Source: Candidatus Heimdallarchaeota archaeon
GTDB taxonomy: Archaea; Asgardarchaeota; Heimdallarchaeia; Heimdallarchaeales; Heimdallarchaeaceae
Assembly: GCA_018238545.1 (NCBI GenBank)
Contig: JABCTC010000023.1
Location: forward strand, 1 to 53,817
Direction: 5' to 3'
Length of the DNA: 53,817 nucleotides
Positions within the stretch are counted from its first letter, which is position 1, and each line of letters starts with the position of its first letter. Below are positions 8,209 through 17,331 of the stretch, in pieces. The position numbers and the translations under genes are program-made. The notes below the pieces were generated by a model that worked only from the letters and a program-made list of their open reading frames with translations, searched no databases and was not told the DNA's origin.

Positions 8209-9228
8209 GTGTTCACTATGCCTGCGAAAAAAAGAGAATTGATGATGCAACAAGTCAAACAATTACTAAATACTGCAGGTTACAGTATTGTTCAACTATC
8301 TCTAGAAAGTAAAGCTTGTTTTGATATTATAGCAAAACGATTAGATAAATTACTCATCATCAAACTCTCACCTTACATAGATAGTTTTAGCCGGGATGAT
8401 TCACACGAATTAAAGAATGTTGCCTCCTTTCTAAATGCATCTCCCTTAATAATAGGTGAACGAGGAAAACGTTTTGATGAACTTAAGGATGGATTGGTTC
8501 TATTACGGTATGGAATGCCTGTGGTTGGACTTGAAACTTTTACAAATCTTATTAGTCAAGGAATGCCCCCAATTGTATATTGTAGCCGTGGAAGATACTT
8601 TGTTCAAATTAATAGAAAGCTTCTTCGACAATCTAGAGTAGAAAAGAACCTAAGTTATGCAGATTTAGCTCAAAAAGTTGGTATGCTACGAGAAGATATT
8701 TCTGTATCTCGAAGAACTATTTATGAATATGAACACTCTATCAATCCTCCTCCCGAAATTGCTGTTATTCTAGAAAATATTTTAGAAACTCCATTGGCAG
8801 AAGGGATAAAGATTTTCGATCTTGAAATAGAGACCGAAGAAAGACCAAAATATTCTGTTGACAATCTTTCTTCAATGAAAGAAGATGTATCAAAGATTTT
8901 GCAAGATTTAGGTTTTATTAGCCAATTTTGGACAAAATTATCTCCTTTTGATGCATTCGGTGAACACCAGAGTCATGATGTGCGTAGTGGTCTCAACGTT
9001 CTTGTTTGTGTATCTGATGATTATGACAAGCGAGTTATCAATCGTGCGGTAATGACTCAAAGCATTGCTTCTTTCACAAAACGAAGAGCAATAATGATTG
9101 TTGAAGAGGACAAAGAGGACCCTCTTACTCAGACTATGCCAACTTTCACCATAGATGAACTTCAACAGATGAAGAAAGCTTTTGATTTAGTGAAAAGATG
9201 GGTAAAGAAATATTCTGACTTAAAATAA
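8209..9228 (+). CDS. archaeal HTH transcriptional regulator, COG1395-like
   Basis: This 339-residue protein resembles the archaeal COG1395 family of putative regulators. An N-terminal alpha/beta domain (about 1-125) resembles a degenerate nuclease fold: FDIIAKRLDKLLIIKL recalls the PD-(D/E)XK core without obvious catalytic residues. A Xre/Cro-type helix-turn-helix follows at about 138-200 (LSYADLAQKVG...VSRRTIYEYE). The C-terminal half (about 225-339) is a second alpha/beta domain. The listed start is GTG; an ATG three codons later (8218) is equally likely. It is convergent with the nop5-flpA pair. Target genes are unknown. Confidence 0.8.
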   Translation: MFTMPAKKRELMMQQVKQLLNTAGYSIVQLSLESKACFDIIAKRLDKLLIIKLSPYIDSFSRDDSHELKNVASFLNASPLIIGERGKRFDELKDGLVLLRYGMPVVGLETFTNLISQGMPPIVYCSRGRYFVQINRKLLRQSRVEKNLSYADLAQKVGMLREDISVSRRTIYEYEHSINPPPEIAVILENILETPLAEGIKIFDLEIETEERPKYSVDNLSSMKEDVSKILQDLGFISQFWTKLSPFDAFGEHQSHDVRSGLNVLVCVSDDYDKRVINRAVMTQSIASFTKRRAIMIVEEDKEDPLTQTMPTFTIDELQQMKKAFDLVKRWVKKYSDLK

Positions 9229-9259
9229 AATGAAAAGGTTTAGAAGATTTAAATCTAGT

Positions 9260-9958
9260 TTAAACCTTCTTTTGACCAACAATTACGATATGATCTTTTT
9301 CATAAGGTTCGATATCTATTTTCTCGAGAATTGTTAACCCAGCAGATTCCAGATCTTTTGTAACTTCATCGAAGATGATTTTGGGGTCTTTGGTCACATC
9401 TATGCTCCTTGCCTTAACAGCAAAGAAAAAGTAACCATCCTTTTTGAGAAAAGTTTGAACATTATCTTTTAAAATTTCAGCTTGTCTTGGTTGGGCAACA
9501 TCTTCGTAAACAACATCAACTAAAGGGACAGTAAAACTGTATTCTTCAGGAAACCTTGCATCTGCAAGTATAGGGATGATGTTTTTTCGTCTCTCTGCAA
9601 CTGCTACTAAATCTCTGAGAGAGCGTGCTGAAAATTCTACTGCAAAGATTGAACCATCTACTCCAATCATATCTGAAATGTGTGAGACTGTAGTTCCTGA
9701 AGCAGCACCAAGATATAGGATTTTAGAACCTTTGGTAAATGGAAAATTTTGTAAATCTTTCATGATTGCTGAACCTAATTTGCTTTTGTGTGGATCAAAT
9801 GTTCTGTATTCAATACCTTCCTTGGAAACTAAACGTTCTGTGTAAACTTTTTTACCGGGTTCAGCATTGATAGTCGCTAAACGAGTACTTCCATCTTTTG
9901 TTTTCAACCAGAACAGATTTGGATGTGGGTGTTTGTGTACTTCTGGCATAATTATCAC
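9260..9958 (-). CDS. flpA: fibrillarin-like rRNA/tRNA 2'-O-methyltransferase
   Basis: FlpA is the SAM-dependent methyltransferase of the archaeal box C/D ribonucleoprotein, which methylates ribose 2'-OH at sites chosen by guide RNAs. It has 232 residues. The fibrillarin opening (HPNLFWLK) is followed by the SAM-binding ILYLGAASGTTVSHISD (about 78-95), then FAVEFSARSLRDL and DVVYEDVAQPRQ, close to the family's core motifs. Its start codon overlaps the end of nop5 by 4 bases, so the two are translationally coupled, as expected for subunits of one particle. The third partner, L7Ae, is not in the window. Confidence 0.95.
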   Translation of the reverse strand: MIIMPEVHKHPHPNLFWLKTKDGSTRLATINAEPGKKVYTERLVSKEGIEYRTFDPHKSKLGSAIMKDLQNFPFTKGSKILYLGAASGTTVSHISDMIGVDGSIFAVEFSARSLRDLVAVAERRKNIIPILADARFPEEYSFTVPLVDVVYEDVAQPRQAEILKDNVQTFLKKDGYFFFAVKARSIDVTKDPKIIFDEVTKDLESAGLTILEKIDIEPYEKDHIVIVGQKKV

Positions 9959-11250
9959 CTTCTACGTGGGTAAGAACTTTTTCCTCCTTTCTTCTTAGGA
10001 TAGTATGGCTTCTTACCTTTCCCTTGTTTTCTATATTGTGGTTTAATTTGAGGACCTTTGTGTTGTCGAGGTTGGAATGATCTGTCAATAGGTGGTTTCT
10101 TTCCTTCTGGAGCTTCTTTGTATTTCTTTTTAATTTCCTCAACCTTTCTATCTACTTCCAATTTCAGCTGATCCCCAATAAATTCACCTTGAAAGAAATC
10201 AACTCTACCCGCGATTGTTAGCCGTCCTGCAATAGCTCTAGAGATATTTCCCCTCTGCCACCATGGACAACCATGAAGTTCAGGTATCTGGTAGATAATA
10301 CCATGTTTTGGTGGTTTAGCACCAGTTTTTAGAGCTCTAAACAGCGCTTTTTCTGCTCCTAACAATTGAATTGTTGATGCAGGTTTCATTGCTAATTCTC
10401 GAAGACCACCTGCAAGTGCTATTAATCTAGCAGCTATTGGCGCACCTACTATTGCTTTCATATTTGGTGCAATTCGTGAAATTTCTCTGCCTATCCAAGC
10501 TTCTAGTTTATCTCGTTCTTCATATAAATCGATCATACGAAGCGATAAATCTTGAAGTGGGTGCAAGTCATTTTCTGTAAAATTTGCTCCCATAGAATTT
10601 CTTGCAAGGTTTACAATACGCTTGCTTTTCTCATTTGAAAAACCAAATAATCTTACATTTTCTTCAGTGAAATTGTCTTTTGTACCAATTGTGGTTATTA
10701 TTTTACATAAAGTAAGATGATTTTGAACTTCTCTCATTATTTCAGGAAAATGAACTCCATACCATTCACTAATTCTGGCAGAAAATAGATTGGTGGTCTT
10801 ATCAATATCATCCATTGAAAGAATAGCGTGAACAACGTTTTTATCCACTCTCTGAGAACTGTGCGCTACACGTTTTTTAGAAAGACTAATACCAACCTCT
10901 CTTACCAATTCCTGATACTCTTTTTCATCTGAAATATAGTCCTGTTGAATTAAGTTGTGAAAAAGATTTGTAAGAAATTGTTTGTAAAACTCTGAATTAA
11001 CATTAACCTCCGATTTCTTGCCTTTACTTCGAACATAATTAACTACATCAGCGCTATTGGTTTCTATAATCTCTTCATCAATTTCCTTTAGTATCATTTG
11101 AAGTTCTTCTGAAATGGCGTAAACTGATAAATTGTGTATCTTAACAGCAATTTCTTCTGCTTTCTTAGGGTATGCAATGAATGTCTTCAACACATCATTT
11201 GAATCATAAACAAAGAAGCCAGCGACATTAACGTAAACTTTGATAGACAT
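9955..11250 (-). CDS. nop5: Nop5 (NOP56/58-like) box C/D RNP scaffold
   Basis: Nop5 bridges L7Ae-bound C/D guide RNA and fibrillarin. The protein has 431 residues. An N-terminal fibrillarin-binding region (about 1-150) is followed by a coiled-coil/NOP core containing the hallmark GAPIAARLIALAGGL (about 266-280) and QLLGAEKALFRAL, which contact the RNA. The C-terminus (about 370-431) is a disordered lysine/arginine/proline tail (KPYYPKKKGGKSSYPRRR), typical of the family. It is the first gene of the nop5-flpA pair, with a 4-base overlap to flpA. A small winged-helix gene lies upstream on the same strand, 71 bases away. Confidence 0.95.
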   Translation of the reverse strand: MSIKVYVNVAGFFVYDSNDVLKTFIAYPKKAEEIAVKIHNLSVYAISEELQMILKEIDEEIIETNSADVVNYVRSKGKKSEVNVNSEFYKQFLTNLFHNLIQQDYISDEKEYQELVREVGISLSKKRVAHSSQRVDKNVVHAILSMDDIDKTTNLFSARISEWYGVHFPEIMREVQNHLTLCKIITTIGTKDNFTEENVRLFGFSNEKSKRIVNLARNSMGANFTENDLHPLQDLSLRMIDLYEERDKLEAWIGREISRIAPNMKAIVGAPIAARLIALAGGLRELAMKPASTIQLLGAEKALFRALKTGAKPPKHGIIYQIPELHGCPWWQRGNISRAIAGRLTIAGRVDFFQGEFIGDQLKLEVDRKVEEIKKKYKEAPEGKKPPIDRSFQPRQHKGPQIKPQYRKQGKGKKPYYPKKKGGKSSYPRRR

Positions 11251-11321
11251 CTCTCTTCTTAAAACAAAGAAAAAAAGGAGATAAAAAAGATTTTGATAAT
11301 AAGGTGAATTTATTAATAATC

Positions 11322-11609
11322 TTAAGCAGTAATGGGTTGGTTAGTTTTTGTTTTAGTTATTAGATTCTCTAAAGATGTGTCCATTTCAGGATTTATACCA
11401 ATTAAAGCTGATCGCATATCTTCAAAGTTTGCTCTATTAACTAAAACTGTTCTGTCTAATAATTGTCTAACAGTGTAGCGAATAGCTCGAGGTTTTTTCT
11501 CGTATAAGCTTTCAATAATCTCTTTTTGAGTTAGTGCTCCTTTGTTTTTTAACAATTCAATCACTTCGAGTGATCCCTTTGGTAGTCTTTCTCTTTGCAT
11601 TTTTTTCAC
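11322..11609 (-). CDS. small winged-helix DNA-binding protein
   Basis: This is a 95-residue protein consisting of one winged-helix domain. SLEVIELLKNKGALTQKEIIESL is helix 1 to helix 2 and KKPRAIRYTVRQLLDRTVLVNR is the recognition helix and start of the wing. It resembles small archaeal MarR/ArsR-like regulators. A strong TATA element (11663-11670, minus strand) would give a leader of about 30 nt. It lies upstream of nop5-flpA in the same direction, so co-expression is possible. Its target is unknown. Confidence 0.7.
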   Translation of the reverse strand: MKKMQRERLPKGSLEVIELLKNKGALTQKEIIESLYEKKPRAIRYTVRQLLDRTVLVNRANFEDMRSALIGINPEMDTSLENLITKTKTNQPITA

Positions 11610-11662
11610 TTTTTCCGTGTGTGTGATATATTCGCACTCTATGTGTAACTGGGACGCACACG

Positions 11663-11670
11663 TATATATA
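11663..11670 (-). promoter_or_regulatory. TATA box for the small winged-helix gene
   Basis: On the minus strand the sequence reads AAAAACTATATATACG, an A-rich BRE-like run followed by TATATATA. It lies about 55 bases upstream of the ATG at 11609, so transcription would begin near 11640. GTGTGCG/CGCACAC-type repeats surround it and might be an operator. Confidence 0.5.
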
Positions 11671-11742
11671 GTTTTTCTGTGCGGTAAGATGCACAGCCGT
11701 CAAGCTGCAAAATTTGCAAAAAAGAAGGGGAAAAACTTTAAT

Positions 11743-14658
11743 TTATTGCTTAGGGTGAACCTTGGAAAATCTAATTCTTAAAACTGGAACAAGAACAATG
11801 GTAACAAAAATAAATAAAATAATCCCTGTTGCTATCTGTTGAATTAATGGAAGTTGTTCCCACAATAAAACATTACAGAAGATTTCATTTCGTCCATCCG
11901 TTATAGTATGATTCACAAGTTCTAATGGGACATAAATCGTATGTAGACCATATTGTTCAAGAGTTACTGTTGTTTCGTATTTGAGATTCTGACCATTAAA
12001 CAGTAAAACAATGTGATTAAATGAGTTGTCTGGATGTAGAATAGTTGCATATACTCGATTGTCAGGTAATATGACCACTTCCCCATCCTTATCTTTTATG
12101 TTGATACCTATCCTAAACTGTTCTCGGATTAGAACCTCACTGTTTTCAGATTGTAAATTGATTGTAGGTCGATGTGTAGAAATTAACCAGTTAAATGTAT
12201 CATTAACAAGTTGAAGATTGTTTGAATCCTGTGCCAATACGTATCTATAACTTTTAGCTAAACCTACACGAAGAGGATTGAGTTCCATAGTATCTACAAT
12301 TAACCCTAAATCTGTAAATGGATATCCTGATCCAAACATTATTACTTTTCCTTGATCAATTACTGTAGATAATGCTGCATTGAACGATATTTCTGTCCCA
12401 TCAATCTCTGAATTGAAGGTGGCAACTACTTTGTTCTCAAGGTTTTCATCTGAAGTAAATCTTAGAGGCCATCCCCAGAATAGAAATGAATCAGTTGAAA
12501 TGAAATCGATGTCACTTTGAATGTTACCGTAATATGGAACATAATCAATTGGTACGGTGTTTCCTACACTTGCGTTAAATAATTCTAAAATCTGATTACA
12601 AGCATAATAATTGCTTGATAATATTGGATCATCTTCAACATTATCAACCTCAACAAATCTGTGACTATTAACTAGAAATAGTAAAGATCCTCCTGATGAA
12701 ATGAAGTCATATATAGTGTTCAACTCATCTACGGTATAATTTAGTTCAGGGTCAGAAATTACTAATATATCAGTATTATTTAATTTAAGTGAACCTTCCT
12801 TTTGATATGAAACGTGAAATCCTCTATCCTTTAGAACCCGCGAGGTAAAACTATGGGCTCCAAAAGGTGTTGAAGCATCAAACCAAATATTCTCTGTTGA
12901 ATTTTCATGAGATATATCAAATAAAACATTTCCACCATAGATTCTTGTTTGAATTTGAATATTCATCTTACTAGTTACACCATCATCATTTGTAAAATCA
13001 ATTGACGAGATAATGTTAGTAATTCTTTGTGTTAATGGTAAACTGATGTTAAATGAGATGTGGTTCCACCCTGCTGTAACATCAAAATAATCTGCTATTT
13101 GTATTTTACTGGTATACCTAGGGGCATTAGCATATATTCTTTGATCACTTGACGAGATGAGTTTAATCTTGAATTCTGTAGTCGTTCCTTCGACACATTC
13201 ATAAAAGTAGGTATTTTCAGGTGAGATTCGTCTAGGATTAATTGAAAAAACATCTAATGATTGTTTCTCATTTATATATTGGTAAGCTTCGTATGGATTG
13301 ATGATACCGTTACCTTGAGCTAATATCGGTGCATAAATATCATTAGCGGTTTCGAAGATCGCTGTTTCGAAAACATGAGAGTTTGAATCAGGGAATGCCT
13401 CCATTAACAGAGCAATAACACCTGCGACAATTGGTGCTGAAACTGATGTACCAGAAACATATCTTATACCACCATTTGATGCATCACTTCCACTAATAGA
13501 ATTACCAGGGGCAATAATATCAACACCAGCAGAGAAATTCATTGTTAATCCTCTAGAAGTATACACCGCTAGATTGTTTAGATTACTTGCAGCACCAACA
13601 GATATTACATAATCCCACAAAGCTGGTGCACCAGCTGAGTTCCCAGATGGACCATAATTGCCTGCAGAAGCAATTACTGGTATTCCTCTTCTCCCAGCTT
13701 CATACATTAATTCTTCAATTGGATCTCCAATTGCAGCAAAAGTTACAGAAGTTAAGCTTGCTGAGATAATATCAACATCTCGAAATATGGCGTATGTGAA
13801 ACCATCAATTAACCAAGCATCTTCACCAAAGCCAGTTTGATCTAGTACTTTAATATTAACAATACTCGCATCAGGTGCAATTCCATAATCATTAGTTTGA
13901 ATAACCCCTTGTCCTGAAGTATACTTACCATTGCCTGCGAGCACAGAAACGATATGTGTTCCATGACCACTCATATCTTGAATATCTTCAGACATATTTG
14001 CTGATACCCAAGCTGTTACAATCTTTTCTTCATCATAATGGAGAAGTGATTGTAGTGCAGGTGCAACAGAATTGTTCACTCCACTATCTAAAACTGCAAT
14101 GGTAATACCATATCCAAAGTAACCCTCGTTATGAATTCTATCAATTTCCAGCGCATGTCTGAGTTCTGATAGTTCTGTTTGACCTGATAATTCAATATCA
14201 ATATTCTGAGGAACTGAATATGAATTTGTTCCAATTGGATAGACGTACTTTATTCTGAAATCATCGAAATTTAGCTTCAGAATTTGATTTGAATTGTAAA
14301 TAATGGTTAGTGCTGGAATAACTTTGTTAATCTCTTCGATAAATAAACCATTTCTTGTTGCATATTCTTGAAAACTATTCCTTTCTTCAAAACTAAAAAA
14401 TGAAATAAATGCTCTATTGTTGAATTCCATTAATTTCGTTGCAACAGATTTAGAACTCATAGGTTCCTTCCATCTTTCTTCTAGCATGTTTGTTGCTATA
14501 CCTTTATCTAAGTTTGATTTTAGTAGGTTTGATAAATCTTCAAAATAACTGGGCATATCTTGCGAATTGTTAGTATTTTGTGCAACTACAGCGTTTAATG
14601 TACTAAATGGAAATAATAGTAAAATAAAAATTGAAAGGAACAATGGTTTTTTTTCCAT
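11743..14658 (-). CDS. secreted subtilisin-like serine protease with site-1-protease-like architecture
   Basis: This is a 971-residue S8-family protease. A signal peptide (about 1-27, ending near VVAQ) precedes a propeptide-like region (about 75-150). The catalytic domain (about 180-440) has Asp191 in VLDSGVN, His232 in GHGTH, oxyanion Asn334 in ASAGN and Ser405 in GTSVSAP, so it looks active. After it come beta-rich segments and, at about 590-790, a Rossmann/GATase-like domain (FDISHENS, ILVISDPELNYT, FISSGGSLLFLV). A transmembrane helix near 940-962 anchors the C-terminus. Subtilase plus glutaminase-like domain plus one C-terminal membrane helix is the layout of eukaryotic site-1 protease (MBTPS1). 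The gene is divergent from the S8e operon. Confidence 0.88.
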   Translation of the reverse strand: MEKKPLFLSIFILLLFPFSTLNAVVAQNTNNSQDMPSYFEDLSNLLKSNLDKGIATNMLEERWKEPMSSKSVATKLMEFNNRAFISFFSFEERNSFQEYATRNGLFIEEINKVIPALTIIYNSNQILKLNFDDFRIKYVYPIGTNSYSVPQNIDIELSGQTELSELRHALEIDRIHNEGYFGYGITIAVLDSGVNNSVAPALQSLLHYDEEKIVTAWVSANMSEDIQDMSGHGTHIVSVLAGNGKYTSGQGVIQTNDYGIAPDASIVNIKVLDQTGFGEDAWLIDGFTYAIFRDVDIISASLTSVTFAAIGDPIEELMYEAGRRGIPVIASAGNYGPSGNSAGAPALWDYVISVGAASNLNNLAVYTSRGLTMNFSAGVDIIAPGNSISGSDASNGGIRYVSGTSVSAPIVAGVIALLMEAFPDSNSHVFETAIFETANDIYAPILAQGNGIINPYEAYQYINEKQSLDVFSINPRRISPENTYFYECVEGTTTEFKIKLISSSDQRIYANAPRYTSKIQIADYFDVTAGWNHISFNISLPLTQRITNIISSIDFTNDDGVTSKMNIQIQTRIYGGNVLFDISHENSTENIWFDASTPFGAHSFTSRVLKDRGFHVSYQKEGSLKLNNTDILVISDPELNYTVDELNTIYDFISSGGSLLFLVNSHRFVEVDNVEDDPILSSNYYACNQILELFNASVGNTVPIDYVPYYGNIQSDIDFISTDSFLFWGWPLRFTSDENLENKVVATFNSEIDGTEISFNAALSTVIDQGKVIMFGSGYPFTDLGLIVDTMELNPLRVGLAKSYRYVLAQDSNNLQLVNDTFNWLISTHRPTINLQSENSEVLIREQFRIGINIKDKDGEVVILPDNRVYATILHPDNSFNHIVLLFNGQNLKYETTVTLEQYGLHTIYVPLELVNHTITDGRNEIFCNVLLWEQLPLIQQIATGIILFIFVTIVLVPVLRIRFSKVHPKQ

Positions 14659-14822
14659 ACATTAGAAATAAGCTTATTGCTTTTAGATATTTCTCTAGTA
14701 TTATATATATCTTCTAATTTATTGTCGGATGAATTACAACCCAGATGAAGTTTTTTTAATTGTCTTTCTAATGGAAACTCTTATATTTCAAAAATTTCGA
14801 TGACTTTTAAGGTGAAATAACA

Positions 14823-15218
14823 ATGCCCTCTCAATGGTTAAAAAGGTCCCGAAAGAAACTATCTGGTGGTTTAATTAGACAAGCAGCATCAAAGAAAAAA
14901 AGAGATTTGGGGCGTTATCCAGCAGAAACTCATATTGGTACAAGAAAACTCAAATCTATTAGAACAAGAGGTGGAAACAACAAACTCCGCGTTTTGAGAG
15001 ATGAGTTTGCTAATGTTTTAGATCAGTCAACAGGTATTTCACAAAAATCAAAAATTCTCAACGTTTTGGAAAACAAAGCTAATCGTGAATATGCAAGAAG
15101 ACGTATTATTACAAAGGGATGTGTTTTAGATACCGAACTTGGAAAAGTACGTGTCACAAGCAGACCTGGTCAGCATGGAATTATTAGTGGTGTTTTAGTA
15201 GATAAAAAAGAAGAGTAA
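14823..15218 (+). CDS. rps8e: 30S ribosomal protein S8e
   Basis: This 131-residue basic protein of the small ribosomal subunit matches archaeal S8e. The N-terminus SGGLIRQAASKKKRDLGRYPAE and the TRGGNNKLRVLRDEFANV segment are family hallmarks, and ITKGCVLDTELGKVRVTSRPGQ forms the C-terminal core. The ATG is preceded by AAGGTGA at normal spacing, and a TATA-like CTTATATTT lies about 45 bases upstream. It is the first gene of a run S8e-SRP19-Gar1 on the plus strand, all RNA-binding proteins. Confidence 0.95.
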   Translation: MPSQWLKRSRKKLSGGLIRQAASKKKRDLGRYPAETHIGTRKLKSIRTRGGNNKLRVLRDEFANVLDQSTGISQKSKILNVLENKANREYARRRIITKGCVLDTELGKVRVTSRPGQHGIISGVLVDKKEE

Positions 15219-15262
15219 CCTCTTCCAAATATTTTTAATAATTAATTCACAAAGGCTATATT

Positions 15263-15610
15263 ATGTTGCGGAAAACTCGCTCATTTGTTCTCTATCCAGA
15301 ATATTTTGATAAGAAGTTATCAAGGAAAGATGGTAGGAAAGTACCAAGAAGTAAAGCTGTTGAAGATTGCAAATTGTCAAAAATTGTTTACGCATGCAAA
15401 TATCTTGAATTGAATTACACGATTGAAAAAGACAAACAATATTCAAAGAATTGGTGGAAGAGCGAAGGAAGGGTTGTGGTTAATCCTGAAGGTATCGCTA
15501 ATAAAACTGAACTAATCAGAAAAATTACCAATGTTGCGAGAAAACTAAAAAGGGTTGAAAAGCCTACACAGAAGAAAACGAAGAACAAACCAAAGCAACC
15601 AAAAAAGTAA
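15263..15610 (+). CDS. srp19: signal recognition particle protein SRP19
   Basis: SRP19 binds the tips of helices 6 and 8 of 7S RNA and allows SRP54 to join the particle. It has 115 residues. The conserved opening FVLYPEYFDKKLSRKDGRKVP is followed by the central VYACKYLELNYTIEKDKQYSKNWW region (read in two parts) and REG-type RVVVNPEG, then a basic tail (QKKTKNKPKQPKK). It sits between S8e and gar1 with short gaps, so is probably in the same transcript. The 7S RNA gene itself was not found in this window. Confidence 0.93.
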   Translation: MLRKTRSFVLYPEYFDKKLSRKDGRKVPRSKAVEDCKLSKIVYACKYLELNYTIEKDKQYSKNWWKSEGRVVVNPEGIANKTELIRKITNVARKLKRVEKPTQKKTKNKPKQPKK

Positions 15611-15646
15611 ATGTTACCAATAATCTGAATACTGGAGTTGTAAATT

Positions 15647-15961
15647 TTGGAACAGTCAAGAATAAAGAAACTAGGAAGAGTTTTACATAGAAGTGATTTA
15701 GGTCATGCTATCCTTAAAGATCCACCAAAATTACCCAAAATTGGATCAGATGTTGTTAATGAAAACATGGAACATATAGGCATTGTTAATGATATCTTTG
15801 GTCCGGTAAAGGAACCATATGTAAGCATCAGAGTGAAAGAGGCGTGGGACGAAAAAATTACATCTAACACAATGCTTTATGTTATTGATAAAAGAAGATC
15901 AGATGTAAGGCGAAGAAAAAGAAAAAGCTCGCCTAAACCTTACAACAAATCTAAGGAGTAG
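15647..15961 (+). CDS. gar1: Gar1, H/ACA ribonucleoprotein subunit
   Basis: Gar1 is the accessory subunit of the archaeal H/ACA pseudouridylation particle; it binds Cbf5 and helps substrate turnover. It has 104 residues. The beta-barrel core carries IGSDVVNENMEHIGIVNDIFGPV followed by PYVSIRV, matching the family's 'G.V.De....iG.V.dIfGPv..Py..v' pattern. The C-terminal part is basic (RRSDVRRRKRKSSPK). The start is TTG at 15647; no better in-frame codon keeps the N-terminal KKLGRVLHRS strand. It is the last gene of the S8e-SRP19-Gar1 run. Cbf5, Nop10 and L7Ae are not nearby. Confidence 0.92.
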   Translation: MEQSRIKKLGRVLHRSDLGHAILKDPPKLPKIGSDVVNENMEHIGIVNDIFGPVKEPYVSIRVKEAWDEKITSNTMLYVIDKRRSDVRRRKRKSSPKPYNKSKE

Positions 15962-16171
15962 TTTTTTTAAACATATATCCTTCCGTTTATGTCGGGTTTA
16001 TTTTTGACATTTTCTTGCTATTATTATGAAAGTTCGATTCAAATTTTTTTAGAACGGTATCAACACTTAAATACTGTAAAATGGAATGTATTATTTGAAG
16101 ATTTACAGTTTGAATTTGGGCTATTGTGTTGAGAAAACATTAGTACTTAGATTCGATATTTGTAATATGGT

Positions 16172-16636
16172 GTGATGAAGATGATCCCGACACAGAGGAT
16201 AAAAATTGTAAGGAACTATAGCAGTGCATTGGGGGATGAAATTATAGAGCTTATAGATCGTACATCAAACAAACAGTTACTATTTAGAGAAGTACTTGAT
16301 TTATTAGGTCAGCATGAATCAATCAAACATAAGATTGATGAATTACTTTATTCGAATATGATACTAAAAATCCCAATAAGAATTGGAAATGTTAAGGACT
16401 ATGTATTAACAATTCCGAAGAAGGAAGAAACAGGTTGGTTAACGCTGACATGTTCATGTTTTACATGTGACAGAACTGAAGAATGTGAGGTTAATAATCC
16501 TGTTAATCCAGTATCGTGTAGATCATTTAACGAATGGTTAATGGAAGAAGATGGAACAGAAAAAATTAGACCATTTAAATTCGTAGAATTTGACATCTTA
16601 GACGAAGATGAAAAAGTAAGAATTCCAATGAAATAG
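16172..16636 (+). CDS. tfeB: TFE-beta / RPC34-like transcription factor with Fe-S cysteine motif
   Basis: TFE-beta is the archaeal homologue of RNA polymerase III subunit hRPC39/RPC34; with TFE-alpha it helps the polymerase open promoters. The protein has 154 residues. A winged-helix-like domain (about 18-82) is followed by cysteines C96-x2-C99-x5-C105-x10-C116 and then 'NEWL', which fits the RPC39/TFE-beta iron-sulfur pattern (CxxC, C, C, then aromatic/WL). An additional C94 is present. Possible starts are GTG 16172, ATG 16175 and ATG 16181, with GGTGTGAT as the likely ribosome binding site. The length is short for TFE-beta but similar to reduced archaeal forms. Lineages with this factor include TACK and Asgard archaea. 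Confidence 0.72.
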   Translation: MMKMIPTQRIKIVRNYSSALGDEIIELIDRTSNKQLLFREVLDLLGQHESIKHKIDELLYSNMILKIPIRIGNVKDYVLTIPKKEETGWLTLTCSCFTCDRTEECEVNNPVNPVSCRSFNEWLMEEDGTEKIRPFKFVEFDILDEDEKVRIPMK

Positions 16637-16708
16637 TTTTTTTTTCTTGATAAGTAAGTCTTATCAATATCATTTTTTATTGTTCTTAAAATAGAATAAA
16701 GTGGTATT

Positions 16709-17320
16709 GTGAAAGAAGATTTCTATTACCAAAAAGCAAGATCCATGGGATATCGATCTAGAGCTTCTTTTAAATTATTACAAATTAACAATAAGTTCAG
16801 TGTTTTTCGTAAAAGTCAAATCATTATAGATTTAGGTGCATCACCTGGAGGGTGGTCTCAGGTTGCTTCTCATCTTGTTGGGGGGAATGGTAAGGTGATT
16901 GCTATAGATAAAGCATACATCACTCCATTTAGAGAAAAAAACATTGAAATTTTGAATAAGGATATTCTAAATCGGAATCTCCCCACAATTATCTTGGAAA
17001 CTTATAGAAAGGTTGATGGATTAATATCAGATTGTTCACCTAACATATCTGGCGATTTTAGCAGAGATCATTCTATTCAGATATCCTTAGCTAGAAGAGC
17101 ATTAGCACTTACTCAATATCTACTCAAAGACGAAGGTTTTTTCATTTGTAAGCTGTTTCAAGGAACTGAATTACAAGAGTTCATTAAGGAAATGAAAGAG
17201 CATTTTAAGATTACAAAGTTGTATAAACCAGCTGCATCTAGAAAGAAAAGCGCAGAAATATATGTAGTAGGATTAAAATATACAGCTAGTAAAGGTTCTT
17301 CTGTAGAAATTGAGAAATAG
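16709..17320 (+). CDS. rlmE: RlmE/FtsJ-family 2'-O-ribose methyltransferase
   Basis: This 203-residue SAM-dependent methyltransferase modifies ribose 2'-OH of rRNA, or of tRNA in the Trm7 branch. The opening YYQKARSMGYRSRASFKL carries the first catalytic lysine; IIDLGASPGGWSQVA (about 39-53) binds SAM; GLISDCSPNISGDFSRDH contains the catalytic Asp; FICKLFQGTEL has the second Lys, and SAEIYVVGL the final Glu, so the K-D-K-E tetrad is complete. The start is GTG at 16709. Trm1 follows 11 bases downstream, so the two RNA methyltransferases are probably co-transcribed. Confidence 0.92.
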   Translation: MKEDFYYQKARSMGYRSRASFKLLQINNKFSVFRKSQIIIDLGASPGGWSQVASHLVGGNGKVIAIDKAYITPFREKNIEILNKDILNRNLPTIILETYRKVDGLISDCSPNISGDFSRDHSIQISLARRALALTQYLLKDEGFFICKLFQGTELQEFIKEMKEHFKITKLYKPAASRKKSAEIYVVGLKYTASKGSSVEIEK

Positions 17321-17331
17321 GAGTAGTCGCG

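Noticed and set aside
8209..8500. Active PD-(D/E)XK nuclease domain in the HTH regulator
   Set aside because: The fold-like strand pattern is present, but no clear Asp/Glu-x-Lys set could be assigned.
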